Assembly: GCA_034770075.1 (NCBI GenBank)
Contig: CM068388.1
Span: 65,148,889-65,212,888, forward strand
Direction of reading: 5' to 3'
DNA from: Aralia elata
Lineage: Eukaryota; Streptophyta; Magnoliopsida; Apiales; Araliaceae
DNA length: 64,000 nucleotides
The notes under the pieces are model-generated. The model saw only the letters and a list, made by a program, of their open reading frames with translations, was not told the DNA's origin and ran no database searches. Both the position numbers and the translations under genes were made by a program. Positions 36,803 to 48,194 of the stretch are shown piece by piece. Every line of letters begins with the position of its first letter. Position 1 is the first letter of the stretch.

Positions 36803-38009
36803 TTAAATTTATTATTAAAATATTCTTATCTACAAACATAACTGACCATTTTAAAAGCGTTTAACTACCAATTAATTTTTATTTGAAATTTAACTTTAAT
36901 CAAATTTTTATTATATTTTGACTTTAAATTTCTAGAAAAAATTCTAAATGAATTATTAGGATACAAACAATTTGCTTGTTTTTGTCAAGTTCTAATATGT
37001 GACAGCTTTAAGCGTGATCGAGTAAGATCTTGTTCAATATGGGACCATATGGGAGTTTAGAAATTAAGGTGTGTTAAATTTAAGATTTTGCATTAGAAAG
37101 ATGTCCTGTGAAAAAGTTGAAATAAAGTCTCTTCAATGGGGACTAGTGTAGTGGTACTAATATTTATAAATAGACCTATGGACCATGTTTAGTTATTTAA
37201 CTATAAGGTGTTTGCACAAAAGAAAAAAATTTGAACCAATCCTTTTGAATTAAACCATATCTTGTAAGGTTCAGCTTATTATGAAATTTTGCTTTTGTCA
37301 ATCCCCACAAAAAAAATGGATCTTATTTGATGTACTATATATTTTTCCTTTTGTTCATCAAAAGATGTTACAAAAAAAAAAGTTTGTCCATAAAAAAAAT
37401 GAGAATGCATAAAAATTAAACTATTTTAATCTCAAGATGGAGTGTACTTAAAATGGAGTCTACTAATTTAATAAATACAAGGGTCAATAGTATATATACT
37501 TGAGTGGGGTTCAAATTATAAGTAAAACTAAAACTTATTTATTTTCACTTTTCTTATTTAATTTTCTTAATATATTTAAAAATTGTACTTTAATTGTTCT
37601 AGATCGGGGTGTAATTTCACACACACACACCCCAACATATATATATATATATATATGTATGGATATATTTGTAAAATTAGATATACATTATGTTCAAAAT
37701 TAGAGATATATATAATATTAAATTATAAACTAGAATGATATTTTAAGAAATCACTATTTAAATTTAATATTATTCAAGGTACTATTTCAGTAATTGTTAG
37801 AAATATATTCTTTGATAAAAATCATCGTTAGAAACCATGTTACAAATATGTATCACTAGTTTTGGACACGAATGTAGTATTTGTAGACACACATTTTTTA
37901 AAGGGAAGCAGTATAAAGAATATAATGTTTTGGTCGATGTGAAATATATAGGTCTAGATGCATGTTGTTACACCTTTCAAACCTAAAGTTGTAGTTATAT
38001 AGTAATTTA

Positions 38010-38615
38010 GGGGAATGATCCATAACTAGCATGTATTTGTTATGGATACTTATAGGGCATACACCATCTATAACATTGAAAACAAGAACGAACGATCAGG
38101 ATTAGAAACTGAAAATCGACTTCTGCTACTATTACTAGTAGACGGTAAAAAAAACACTTAGCGTCCGTTACAAATAGTAGCAGACGCTAATCAGAATGGG
38201 TTTGGCTTTACCAATAAATATTTAGGGTTTATTAACTACAATTTAAGATTTAGTAATTAGGGTTTAGGGTTTATTAATTTGGGTTTAGGGTTTATTAACC
38301 TTAACTCTAGTTAATAAATCATAAACCCTATTTAATAAATCTTAAATTTTGGTTCATAAACTCTAAACTCTGGTTTATAAATCCTAAATCCTTGTTAATA
38401 AACCATAAAAATTGGTTAATAAATCGTAAATTCTAGTTAATAAATCCTAAACACTATTTGGTCAAGTCAAACCCTTATTTTGATTAGCGTCCGCTACTAT
38501 TAGTAGCGGATATTGATTTTCAGTTTCTAATCCTGGTCGTTCCTTCTTATTTTCAATGGTATAGATAATGTTTTCCCTATAAGAATCCATAACAACTACA
38601 TACTATGGATCATTA
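38010..38615. mobile_element. Foldback, array unit 9 (last unit)
   Basis: Left end GGGGAATGATCCATAACTAGC. The right arm is shortened around GCGTCCGCTACTATTAGTAGCGG near 38487. About 270 bp of unit sequence follow before homology to the array stops at 38888. Confidence 0.7.
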
Positions 38616-38888
38616 TTATTAAAATATTCTTATCTATAAACATAACTGACCATTTTAAATGCGTTTAACTACCAATTATTTTTTATTTGAAATTTAACTT
38701 TAATTAAATTTTCATTATATTTTGTTTTAAATTTCTTGAAAAAATTCTAAAATAATTATTAAGATACAAACACTTTGCTTGTTTTTGTCAAGTTCTAATA
38801 TGTGAGAGCTTTAAGCATGATCGAGTATGATCTTGTTCAATATGGGACCATATGGGAGTTTAGAAATTATGGTGTGTTAAATTTAAGC

Positions 38889-39164
38889 CCCCTTATAGGG
38901 TTCGCCCCCTAGGGCTCGGCCACCTAGGGAGCTCTCCCCTCATACCTTTAATTCCTCCTTGCTCGATGAATCAACCGCTCAGAATGAATGCTTCTTCGCC
39001 GCAAAAAAAATTATGGTCTTTCTTTGAATATCCGGAGAAAAAGCCAAACTCCAGTTAAGGTGAAATGACCCGAAAAAGAAAGACTTCTCCTAATTTCTTG
39101 ATCAATTGCCCGAAATGGATGCTTCTTCATTATGGTAAAAGTGTAGCCTTTCTTTGAGAATATC
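38889..39164. other. Unassigned GC-richer block between array and LTR
   Basis: Array homology stops abruptly after GTGTGTTAAATTTAAG and a different sequence begins, rich in G and C (GGGTTCGCCCCCTAGGG). It contains two related segments, near 38975-39025 and 39118-39164, sharing ATGCTTCTTC and GTCTTTCTTTGA-ATATC. No gene, terminal repeat or RNA gene is evident. It may be a small insertion or the flank of the LTR that follows. Confidence 0.4.
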
Positions 39165-40670
39165 TGTAACGCCCCCGAATTTCGAGTCCTACCTTCAAGC
39201 CCGGGTCCGGCACGTCACGGTACTACCCGTACAACATACTCTTAATACATGAATGTAATTACAATATTATACAACATGTCCACATCTAATCCCAGGTGCA
39301 AAGACCTTTACTAATACATCATCTAATATTCATTACAATTCAATTCTATTAATGTAGCATATAAAAGTCTATATCAAAATGGATATTAAAACTTAGCTAT
39401 CCCAATCTTTTCTCAATTCCAGAATTCGCAACCTTTGGCATCTATACATATATTCAGGATCGTATGTATATAAAGATCCTTTTCGAAATGTTATGTGTGA
39501 ACGTAAAGTTCAACTTCTGACTTTAATCATTTCCTGAATCTTCGCAGCGTAATCCAACAACTATATATTCACTATACACAATTGCCATTATATTAATTTA
39601 CTTTACAAAGTAATTATAAAGTTACATCTCGTATTCAAGCAAATACTTTTATTCAATATCTATTTATTGAGTAAAACAAAATTGGTACAACTCAATTAAA
39701 TCACATTACAACAATTAGTATCGGCTTAGTACAAGCTAAACTCAATGAAGCAATACACCTTTTATAATCATGTTGCGTTTCGAATCTTCGTTGCGATGAT
39801 CATCTGATAAATCAACTTTTATCTGCAAATTTATATTTTGCAAGGTTGAGCACGATGGCCCAGCAAGTCTAACAGTTTTCACATTTAATGCTTCGCATAA
39901 CATACATACTTGCATTTTATTCATGCATCATGTTCCTCATACTATGCATCTTATACATGCATCATAAATTTTATGCAATGCATCTACACATACATCATAC
40001 ATCTCTTAGCATGCCCTTTTCATTTGCATCATATACTCATATTGCACGTTTATAATAATTCAAGTTCCACATAGAACAATATAATCTCATAATTGCACAA
40101 CGTGCATATCTTAATCATGCTCACATGCAATCCACATAATCAATTAAAATTTGACAATTACATCATACGTATCACTATATTTAAACAAGTCAACAAGTTA
40201 CTGAAAGAACTTGCCTTCGATTACACATAAATTGATATACGCTCATCGAGCATCCTTCGCGTATCCTCATTTGTTGGTTTACCTCGTCCAATCTCTTAGC
40301 ATCCATGTATAATCTATATATAGCACATTGAATTATAATATGCTTCATAATCTCATTTGGAACTTAACACATAACTAAATTGATTTATAATCTTTAGTTT
40401 GCATAACGCATCATTATCGACATTCAACATACCAACTTTATACTTTTAAGATCTTAAGTTCTTAAGATTCCATCTTGTTTTAAATCAGTATACAAGTCCT
40501 TAACTCCACTTTCATTTTGATTTCATCATCCTTTATTAGTCTATTATGTATTAAAACATATTTTATTAATGATTTTTATCATCATATGTCACCATATATC
40601 AGTCCTCCAATTTTCGTTTCAAATCGAATTATAAAACTCGTTTGAACTATTTTAATCGTTAACGAACACT
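39165..40670 (-). mobile_element. LTR fragment on the minus strand, cut by the CACTA element
   Basis: Read on the minus strand this is the 3' part of an LTR of the same family as 18443 and 24733, ending CGAAATTCGGGGGCGTTACA at 39165. The matching CTTGCTGGGCCATCGTGCTC motif lies near 39840-39870. Homology ends exactly where the CACTA terminal repeat starts (40671), so the rest of the LTR should lie beyond the right end of the CACTA element, outside the window. Confidence 0.8.
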
Positions 40671-40713
40671 CACTACAACAAAAAGGCTTATTTTCGACGG
40701 AATGTTCCGTCGA
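40671..40713. repeat. CACTA terminal inverted repeat and subterminal palindrome
   Basis: The terminal repeat begins at 40671. A perfect 20-bp palindrome with a TG centre, TCGACGGAATGTTCCGTCGA, occupies 40694-40713. Related GTCGACGGAAT, CAGTCGG and CCGTCGAGGAT motifs recur to about 40950. In En/Spm elements, subterminal repeats of this kind are bound by the TNPA protein. Confidence 0.85.
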
Positions 40714-41257
40714 TAATAAGGTCGTATATAAGCACGTCGAAATTAAGTCCGTCAATTTTTCGGTCGGAAATAATTAAGGTCGACGGAATTATTATGGACA
40801 GAATATTCAGTCGGAGTTATTATATCCCCGACTGAAAAGTGGCCGTCGAGGATATTTAGTCGGTGATAAGTATGCCACGTGGCAATCTGCTAAAACTAGG
40901 AAACAACTTAAACTCGACGGATTTCCATTGAGGATACCACTATTCCGTCGAGGATAGTGTTTTTAAAAAAAATATTTTATTTGCTTTTGCAATATCCAGG
41001 GATTTAACCCACATCTTGTACCTGTACCTATTTTCCCAACATCATATACACAAGCTAACAATATGGCCAATAACATGAATTACAATTACAATCACCTCAA
41101 CCAACAATATATCAAAAACCAACTAATTAAATGAGAAGTAAAAAGGTCAAAAACATCCCATTAATCTAAACTAAAGTAATGATAAGGTTTAAACTACAAT
41201 ATGTACGTCAAAAATTATGTAAACTACAAAAGAATTTAAACTACAAAAGAATGTAAA
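40714..41257. other. CACTA subterminal region and 3' flank of the TNPA-like gene
   Basis: Dispersed GTCGG/CCGTCG motifs run to about 40950. AT-rich sequence with repeated TAAACTACAA words follows (41160-41258). No further coding region is seen. Confidence 0.6.
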
Positions 41258-43322
41258 CTAAGTCAAGCTAGTAGAGCCCCCGGTGTGAGGAGAATCATCG
41301 GGCGGGCGTCGACGCTGCTCTGGAGTATGAAAATCGCCCTCAACATCATCCCGCTCGTCAGTCCACTCGTCACCCTATTGATACAATATAATGTAACTCA
41401 TTAGTCCATATATATAATTCAGTTAAAGATAACTAAATGAAAATTAAATAACATGCAGAATATATATTTGTATTTAAAACGAAGTATACCTGAGTAGTCG
41501 AGTGCTGACTCAACATCGGCCCAAACGCGTCCTCGACTAAGGTAACCACCATCCGAACAATCTCGTCGCATATCGCGGCACACTGCTCCGGAGGGATACC
41601 CGTACTCTCGGCGGTGGCACCAGCTGCAACATCCTGCGTAAGCTGATGGAGGCGAGAATGGCTGGGCGGGTCCTGACGATGGAACAACGGATCGGTCTCA
41701 AACCTCTCCGACACCGCAGCCATAATACGCTGGAACAAAGCATCATCTAAGCCAGCGCCCGTATGTGATGGTCCCACGGGGGCTCTCGGACGCAGATGCT
41801 AGCTAGAGCCTACAAAAATAAATATAACATGAATAATATTACAAGTTTACTTTATTCATAAACACGAAATAAACACAAATATTATATCTCCTGACAGTGT
41901 ATAGGCTGGTATCCTCGGTAACCCCAACACTCGATACCGGCCGGTAGTACTAGTGGGAGTATGCTGAGACGTGACCCAAAGAGCTGTCTCCTTGTCCTGA
42001 GATAAACTAATCTCGGGCGGAGGGACGGTGGAATCTAACGTCTCAGCATCGCCCCTAGCAACCTCCAACTCTGCTATACGTTGGTTGCGGAGCTTCTCAA
42101 ACCGCTCCTGTAATTTTATATACAAGTGAGTTATCTTGGTATCATCATATAAATTACGTAATATTATCCTAAATAATATTTATTATAGTAAATGTATTAC
42201 CCGTATAGCTAGTGCTGCTGGAGATATCGTCGACCCCGAAGTAGAGCCCTTCGGTGTATGGACTCTATCCCAGAACTCGATCATAGTAAGAGGTCGGCCC
42301 AAGCTACTCTGCATGGCTTAAATCATATACATTAAATAATATCACCTTAATTTACTATAGTTTTAGTATAATATTAAACTAATCTAAAGAGAAATACATA
42401 CTGACTTAACCTCCTGAAACAACTGCGAGCCAGAAGTATGTACAACTCGCAGCTTGCCGCGATTCTTCTTCATCTGCTCCGACTTGGTCTTGAACGCAAC
42501 ATCATCCCAGTACGCACACATCGCAGCCCATGCTGCATCTGATACTGCCGGCGGCTGATGATCTCGCAAAGTAGTCCCGGGCGATTCTTCTATCGCCCGG
42601 ACTATCCTTTGTCGCATCTCATACAACCAACCGGCATAATTCTTCGAGATGTGGGCAATGATAACGGCGTCACTATCCACCTCAGTTATGTTGGCCTTGT
42701 ATCTGTAGTATCTCTATCAAACAGACATAACATATGTATAATTTATTATTTGAACAATATGTAAATAACATGCATGGACCTTGATTTAATATATGTAATT
42801 CGACTTACGTGAAACTCCCGCAACACTGTCACCATGAAGCCGGCATCGTAGCGCACGTACTGACTAAATCGCATGCAGCCAGTAGGGAGATGCGCCAGGC
42901 AGATGGCGTGTACGGTCGCCTTAGCGACAAAATCCATAATACTAGAATACATAATTTATTAAGAACATTTTAATTTATTAATCACATGATAATATCATTC
43001 TAATTGAACATAAGTGATATATTATAGTTGAAACCTACACAAACGAGCCGACATCAACTGGAACTGTGTCAGGCACTGCCGGTGGACGACCTAATCGACC
43101 GAGGTTAGGCCTTCGCGAACGCCGACGTCTAGCATCTGTATGTTTAATATAGTTATGACATTGTCAAAAATAGTAAATGAATGTATAATATAGTTATGAA
43201 AATAATGTTACTGAACCAAAAAAGAAATCACGTCACTAGCATCTGAAGACGACCCTCCCTGGGAGCCGTCACCGATCCGAAGCGGCCGCCACCACGACCA
43301 CCTCCACCATTATGTCGAGGCA
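41258..43322 (-). pseudogene. Transposase_24 / TNPA-like CACTA protein, multi-exon, probably damaged
   Basis: This is the second CACTA gene, related to En/Spm TNPA and plant Ptta proteins, which bind subterminal repeats during transposition. Reading leftward, coding blocks are: a Gly/Arg-rich start (MPRHNGGGGRGGG, ATG at 43322); an Arg-rich block near 43030-43135 (RRRRSRRPNLGRLGRPP); VAKATVHAICLAHLP near 42830-42945; YRYKANITEV plus the hallmark WAAMCAYWDDVAFKTKSEQ and KKNRGKLRVVHTSGSQLF (42400-42700); RPLTMIEFWDRVHTPKG to RIAELEVARGDAETLD (42000-42310); an exon ending at 41490 with donor GTATAC; and a last exon 41258-41374 ending in TAG. The upstream CACTA gene lies only 70 bp away. A TAG at 41799-41801 interrupts one exon unless a later acceptor is used, and the first donor is poor. 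Exact splice sites are uncertain. Confidence 0.7.
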
Positions 43323-43389
43323 TATATAGTTGTACCACTGAAATAACAGACATAGATATGATGAAATTAATTAAATTTCAAGTCTTTTA

Positions 43390-43893
43390 TTATATATAAT
43401 GATTGATTTTAGTTGTATACAATGGAACACCCGATTCAGATAGCAACTTGTAAAAAGCAGCTGCTGAATTATTTGGCTTTTGCTGAGCACTACTTGACGC
43501 ATGCTCGTTTTCAGCCCAGTCAATATTGGTAGGGTTATACGCATCAACCAACATCTGCACGACGTCATAGTTATCTGCTTGCGAATCCCCATGATCTGAT
43601 TGGTCAACACTACTATCTGTCCGTTCTCTAAACTCAGCTGATTCCCCGTGATGAATCCATACCGAATACCCATCCACAAACCCACGTGAGTATAAGTCAA
43701 ATTTAACTTCATCGGCAGTCTTCCATATCATGTTCTTACACTTGAAACACGGGCATTTCATCTTTCCGTTCGGATCATCAACATGTTCTATTGCTTTGTT
43801 CATAAAATTGGACACCCCTTCACGGTACGCATCAACTAATCCCCTCCCATCAATAGGTATCCTACGGTACATCCAACTCCGGTCAGCTGACAT
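43390..43893 (-). pseudogene. TNP2-type CACTA transposase, N-terminal domain only
   Basis: The ATG at 43893 begins MSADRSWMYRR, followed by GVSNFMNKAIEH, MKCPCFKCKN, DEVKFDLYSRGFVDGY and VWIHHGES. This is the transposase-associated N-terminal domain of En/Spm TNP2 (about 75 residues, with its CxC..C cysteines). The frame ends shortly after FYKLLSESGVPLY, a segment that normally leads into the large catalytic Transposase_21 domain. That domain is missing, because only about 70 bp separate this frame from the next CACTA gene. A likely donor (GTATAC) follows PLY, so the exon boundary may survive while the downstream exons were deleted. The protein cannot transpose on its own. Confidence 0.8.
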
Positions 43894-44022
43894 CTTTAAT
43901 TGGAGAAAATACCCAATTAGAATATATATGCATGTACTTAATTTACCTAGTATATATCTCCACTCTACAGGGGTTAGGCTTTTATCCCGTTCCTGGATGC
44001 GTCTCCTCACTAGTGCCAACAC

Positions 44023-45019
44023 GTTGACCTCGTTTTTTTATGTTTCAAGAAAATTTCGGCAGCACCTCCCCATGGTCTCCAAGTACACGAAATAGACTAA
44101 GAGAACTTAATCTAAATATGCACTCGAAGAACATGTAGAGATAACAGTCGAAAAATCCTCTAAACAAAAAAAACGTAACTAACCCATTGGCACCAGCCTA
44201 AGTGAGAGATATAACATCCAGTAACAGTCCTAGACTGGGGACTATTCGACATTCACTCCTAATGAGTGAATGTTAAACGGGTTTCTAAGCTCCTAATAAA
44301 TATATTACATGCACACGTATTATATTATGTTTATTGTAATTGTGAAAAACTAAGCAAATGCTACTTAGTTTATTTTTCCAATGATAGATGTTCACTATCG
44401 TAGTTTATCGAAAACTATTTATTTGAATTAAAATATAGTATTTGGACTTCATTGTATGTAGCAGTTCTACTAAGTAAATGTTACTTAGTTTTAATTCATT
44501 ATAAAAATTTTATTTTATTTATTTTTAATTTATGTAATTAGTTTAATTTATTATAGTAAACTGACTTTATTTTAGATTATTTTAATTTCTTTTATTATAA
44601 TTTTTTTTATTATTTTATTGAATTTCATTTCATTTTATTTTGTATTATATTATGTTATATTATTTAATTTAATTTAATTTAACTTAATTTAATTTAATAA
44701 AATTAATTTATTAATTTATATTAATTAAGTTATTTTATTTCATTTCATTTTGTATTATATTATTTAATTAATTAATTTAATTTTCTTTAATTAAACTTAA
44801 TTTAATTAATTAATTAATTAATATTAATTAAGTTATATTATTTCATTTTATTTTGTATTATATTATGTTATATTAATTAATTAATTAATTAATTAATTAA
44901 TTTTAATTAAGTTATTTTATTTCATTTTATTTTGTATTATATTATTTAATTTATTTAATTATTTTAAATAAGATATTTCATTTTATTTATTTTCTTTATT
45001 TTATTTTGTATTATACTAT
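44023..45019. repeat. CACTA upstream region: palindromes and AT low complexity
   Basis: A hairpin ACATTCACT-N7-AGTGAATGT lies at 44249-44273. Two copies of the palindromic motif CTAAG(T/C)AAATG(C/T)TACTTAG lie at about 44350-44370 and 44471-44490. From about 44480 to 45019 the sequence is almost pure A and T (TTTAATTTAATTAATTAAT type). No gene is seen. The Tat element inserted in this AT tract. Confidence 0.75.
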
Positions 45020-45024
45020 ATTAT
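45020..45024. other. Target site duplication ATTAT, left copy
   Basis: ATTAT immediately precedes the LTR start at 45025 and is repeated at 62861-62865 immediately after the other LTR. The match proves both boundaries of the Tat element. Confidence 0.9.
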
Positions 45025-47141
45025 TGTTGACGCCGGGTTTTCTCGTCTCTTTGCCTTTTCCTACTTTAGCCTTTTTACTAGATGATTTTTGGAAAAGGTC
45101 GGCATTAATGTCGACGGGGTTTTGAAAGATCGTTTTTTTTTTGATGAGCCAATTAACCAGAGTCGCCAGTTGGTATATTTGAAATGGATGTACCAACTCA
45201 TCCGAGTTTTCGTTTATTTATAAATCGCTGGCTCATATGTGACTCCGAATTAATTGGTCTGCGAACCGAGATTCATAGAGTTCGGGGGCTTGCTTAAGCG
45301 AGGGGAAGGTGTTAGGCACCCCCCGACTTCCGTGAAACACGGTTACCGCAATCTCGATGCTTTCCTATCCTTTAATTCATGAAATGTATGTGTATGCGCG
45401 CATGTGTGTGTGTGTGCCGATGTGAATGTTGTGGTGAGTTTGTATGAAAGAATCATTTGAATTTTTTAGGGAAAGTCGTGCTTTAATTTGAGAACGCTTC
45501 AGAATGTCTTTTCGGCTTATACGAGAAAGCTTTATGAGAAAGGTTTGATTTTAATTGGCAAAAACTATGCGATTTTTTACTAAGTGTGATTTTGGTAAAA
45601 CATGAGTTTATTAAACCTTAGCCAAAATAGGAATCGAGATTTATACGTTGCTTTCATAAATGATAGGCAATTTCTAGGATCTCTTTCGCCCTATGTATCA
45701 AGGTTTAGTAAAATGTTTATTTCTTTTTTATAAATCATTTCTTGTGATATTTGGAAACAAATTCTCCTTAGCTTTCTCGTAAAATAAGAATCGACTTTCA
45801 TTAGCATTTCCAATTCTTAGCCTCGTGACGCTAATACCCTACTTTGATTAATTTTAGAAAGATCTTTATTGTTTTGGCTTTGAAATCTTTTGCTTGGTGT
45901 TACAAATCAAATTAAATATCAAACGCGTAGGGGGCTATTCACGGGCATGTAAGCCATCAAAATATCCCCGAACGCCAACAATCACATATCTCACTACTAC
46001 GGGGCCTTAAACCCGATTCTCGCCTAAGCGTCGTTTTAAGGCCCAACGATTACATATTACAAAAACGAGCAACTTAAATCTATTACATACATCAAAACGT
46101 CCATCATCGGATTTGGACCACGGGGTCGCGTTCCTAGGCTCACACCCGAGATTACTACATGCCCCCGAAATGAATACTACGAAACTAACCGACACGAATT
46201 TGTCTAATACACCATGATATCCGAAAATGATAATCTAAATAAATTACATCCAATAAATCACTCTAAATAAGCTAGAAATTTCACCAATTGGATATCCTCG
46301 GGTTATTAGGAAGAATTTTGTTCCGATGGAACCCTCACTAATAATTCCTAATCCATGATTGTTCAACAAGATACGTGAAAATTACATTTAATCCAACCCA
46401 ATAATATGATATAAATTGCTATAACAAAGGGAATTTTTACCTTGCAAAATGATCTCAAATGGATATGAACTTGTGTATTTGAATAGGATAAAGAGTGTAT
46501 TTGATACAATCAAAATCAAAAGAATATAAATCCTCTCTTTTTCCTCTCTTTTCTTCCTATTTTGTTGCAAAATCTCCTCTTTTTCCTCTCTATTTCCGTG
46601 CTTCTTGCTGCTGAATTCTCCTTCTTCTCTCCCAATTCTTTCAACTTCCAACCTCCTGTATGCTGCAACGAAGCTGAGCTAAAATAGGCTGGCCAAAGCC
46701 AGCCGCAGATTGATTTGCGGCTGGCCGCAGATCAATCTGCGGCTGGCTGGCCGCCTGCCTTCCACTCACCCCGATTTCGAGTTCCGTGTTTCGAGTTCCG
46801 TGTTTTCAAAAGGCGCACTATTTGGCCGCAGATCAATCCGCGGCTGGACGGTTTGACTTTCTCGATTTTCGTGCCCCGCCTCGATTTCTGTGCCGTGACG
46901 TCGGTTTTCGCTGTCAGGCTCGTAATCTGCAGTCCGGGAACTTCCGGGAGACGTGCCGCCTCATTCGGGGATGCCTGTTTCGGATGGCCTTATTGTCACG
47001 TCAGCTTTGGTCGCCAAACATTGCGGTGGTGTTGGGCGTTCGCATTGGTGCCCACTCCTTCGATCCCGCAAGCTGGTTCAATTGACGATTTTGCCCTCCT
47101 GTCATGGTTAGTACAGGGAACGCAAAATTTGGGTGTCTACA
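45025..47141 (-). mobile_element. Tat element 3' LTR (2117 bp)
   Basis: On the minus strand it starts TGTAGACACCCAAATTTTGC at 47141 after the polypurine tract and ends CCCGGCGTCAACA at 45025. Compared with the other LTR it has about 20 bp extra near 46723-46745, where the 18-bp CCGCAGAT palindrome is doubled, and a shorter GT microsatellite near 45400. The open frames inside it (46007-46195, 46388-46651, 46715-47176) recur in the other LTR and have no support. Confidence 0.93.
46701..46843. promoter_or_regulatory. CCGCAGAT-YR-ATCTGCGG palindromes in the LTR, three copies
   Basis: 18-bp palindromes lie at about 46703-46720, 46725-46742 (CCGCAGATCAATCTGCGG, perfect) and 46826-46843. Flanking AG/CT bases extend some arms to 10 bp. 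The same motif occurs twice more at 48324-48363 near the antisense genes and twice in the other LTR (62444-62461, 62545-62562). The function is unknown; repeated intact palindromes suggest a binding site or a structured RNA element. Confidence 0.75.
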
Positions 47142-47154
47142 GCTGCCCCTCTTT
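47142..47154 (-). promoter_or_regulatory. Tat element polypurine tract
   Basis: On the minus strand AAAGAGGGGCAGC ends directly at the LTR start TGTAGACACC. It primes plus-strand DNA synthesis and confirms the minus-strand orientation of the element. Confidence 0.85.
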
Positions 47155-47315
47155 ATCATGTTTATGCAATGTTTAAATGAAATGAACAGGATAAAGAAAT
47201 AGACACTCGATGCATGAATGACAATGCACAAGGATGATAATACATACGTGATGCAACACATATGACTTGTGATGCAACGTAAGATGTAAGATATGCAAAA
47301 TATTCGATGCGGATG

Positions 47316-48194
47316 ATCGTCTCGTCGGGGCCGGGTTTCGTCGCCGGTCACCCATCACGTAACCCCCGGTTATCGTCGCCGGTTGGTTGTCTTGTCGGAG
47401 CCGGTTTTCGTCGCCGGACATCCATCTCGTAATCGCCGGTTATCGTCGCCGGTCGATTGTCTCGTCAGGGCCGGTTATCGTCGCCGGTCACCCATCTCGT
47501 AACCCCCGGTTATCGTCGCCGGTTGGTTATCTTGTCGGAGCCGGTTTTCGTCGCCGGACATCCATCTCGTAATCGCCGGTTTTCGTCGCCGGACGATTGT
47601 CTTGTCGGGGCCGGTTATCCTCGCCGATCACCCATCTCGTAACCCCCGGTTATCGTCGCCGGTTGGTTATCCTGTCGGAGCCGGTTTTCGTCGCCGGACA
47701 TCCATCTCGTAATCGCCGGTTTTCGTCACCGGACGATTGTCTTGTCGGGGCCGGTTATCATCGCCGGTCACCCATCTCGTAACCCCCGGTTATCATCGCC
47801 GGTTGGTTATCCTGTCGGAGCCGGTTTTTGTCGCCGGACATCCATCTCGTAATCGCCGGTTTTCGTCGCCGGACGATTGTCTTGTCGGGGCCGGTTATCG
47901 TCGCCGGTCACCCATCTCGTAACCCCCGGTTATCGTCGCCGGTTGGTTATCCTGTCGGAGCCGGTTTTTATCGCCGGACATCCATCTCGTAATCGCCGGT
48001 TTTCGTCGCCGGACGATTGTCTTATCGGGGCCGGTTATCGTCGCCGGTCACCCATCTCGTAACCCCCGGTTATCGTCGCCGGTTGGTTATCCTGTCGGAG
48101 CCGGTTTTCGTCGCCGGACATCCATCTCGTAATCGCCGGTTTTCGTCGTCGGACGATTGTCTGGTGAGTGTCGGGTCTCGTCCCCGGTCACTCG
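47316..48194. repeat. GC-rich 140-bp tandem array in the Tat 3' untranslated region
   Basis: About six copies of a 140-bp unit, each made of two related ~70-bp halves that share CCGGTT(A/T)TCGTCGCCGG. Late copies (47597-48150) are almost identical and early ones are more diverged. It lies between the polypurine tract and the antisense genes, where Tat and Ogre elements are known to carry variable tandem repeats that can seed satellites. It is dense in CG and CCGG sites. The 61-residue frames spaced exactly 140 bp apart on the plus strand are repeat artefacts: they end at a recurring stop and the period is not a multiple of three. Confidence 0.92.

Larger units (their letters stand above)
14675..38888. 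repeat. Tandem array of nine ~1.85-kb units, each with a long foldback
   Basis: Nine copies of one unit follow each other head to tail. Foldbacks start at 14855, 16658, 23062, 28543, 30442, 32258, 34142, 36156 and 38010. After subtracting later insertions, the period is about 1.80-1.90 kb. Each complete unit holds, in order: a segment containing GGTCTAGATGCATGTTGTTACACC, a ~640-bp foldback, the TATAAATAG motif, GTCCATAAAAAAAATGAGAATGC, then TAGATCGGGGTGTAATTTCAC followed by a CA/TA microsatellite. The middle units (23-33 kb) are very alike and the first is most diverged. Two LTR insertions and one MITE interrupt the array. The last unit ends at 38888, before its TATA motif. A 43-residue frame recurs in seven units but begins at TTG, runs into the microsatellite and has no recognisable domain. 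Confidence 0.9.

Noticed and set aside
16130..37703. A recurrent small frame (about 43 shared residues) in seven array units
   Set aside because: It begins at TTG, not ATG, runs into the variable CA/TA microsatellite and has no recognisable domain. Its recurrence follows from the tandem array.
14855..38615. TTTAGGG/CCCTAAA words suggesting an interstitial telomere
   Set aside because: The words are separated by TTATTAACTA spacers, face each other in inverted arms and never form a perfect TTTAGGG array.
38889..39164. Possible tRNA-derived SINE (a GGGTTCGCC-like box)
   Set aside because: No convincing pair of A and B boxes with correct spacing, no terminal tail and no target duplication were found.
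47316..48194. CRISPR-like regular repeats
   Set aside because: The repeats are contiguous without unique spacers and lie in a plant retrotransposon.
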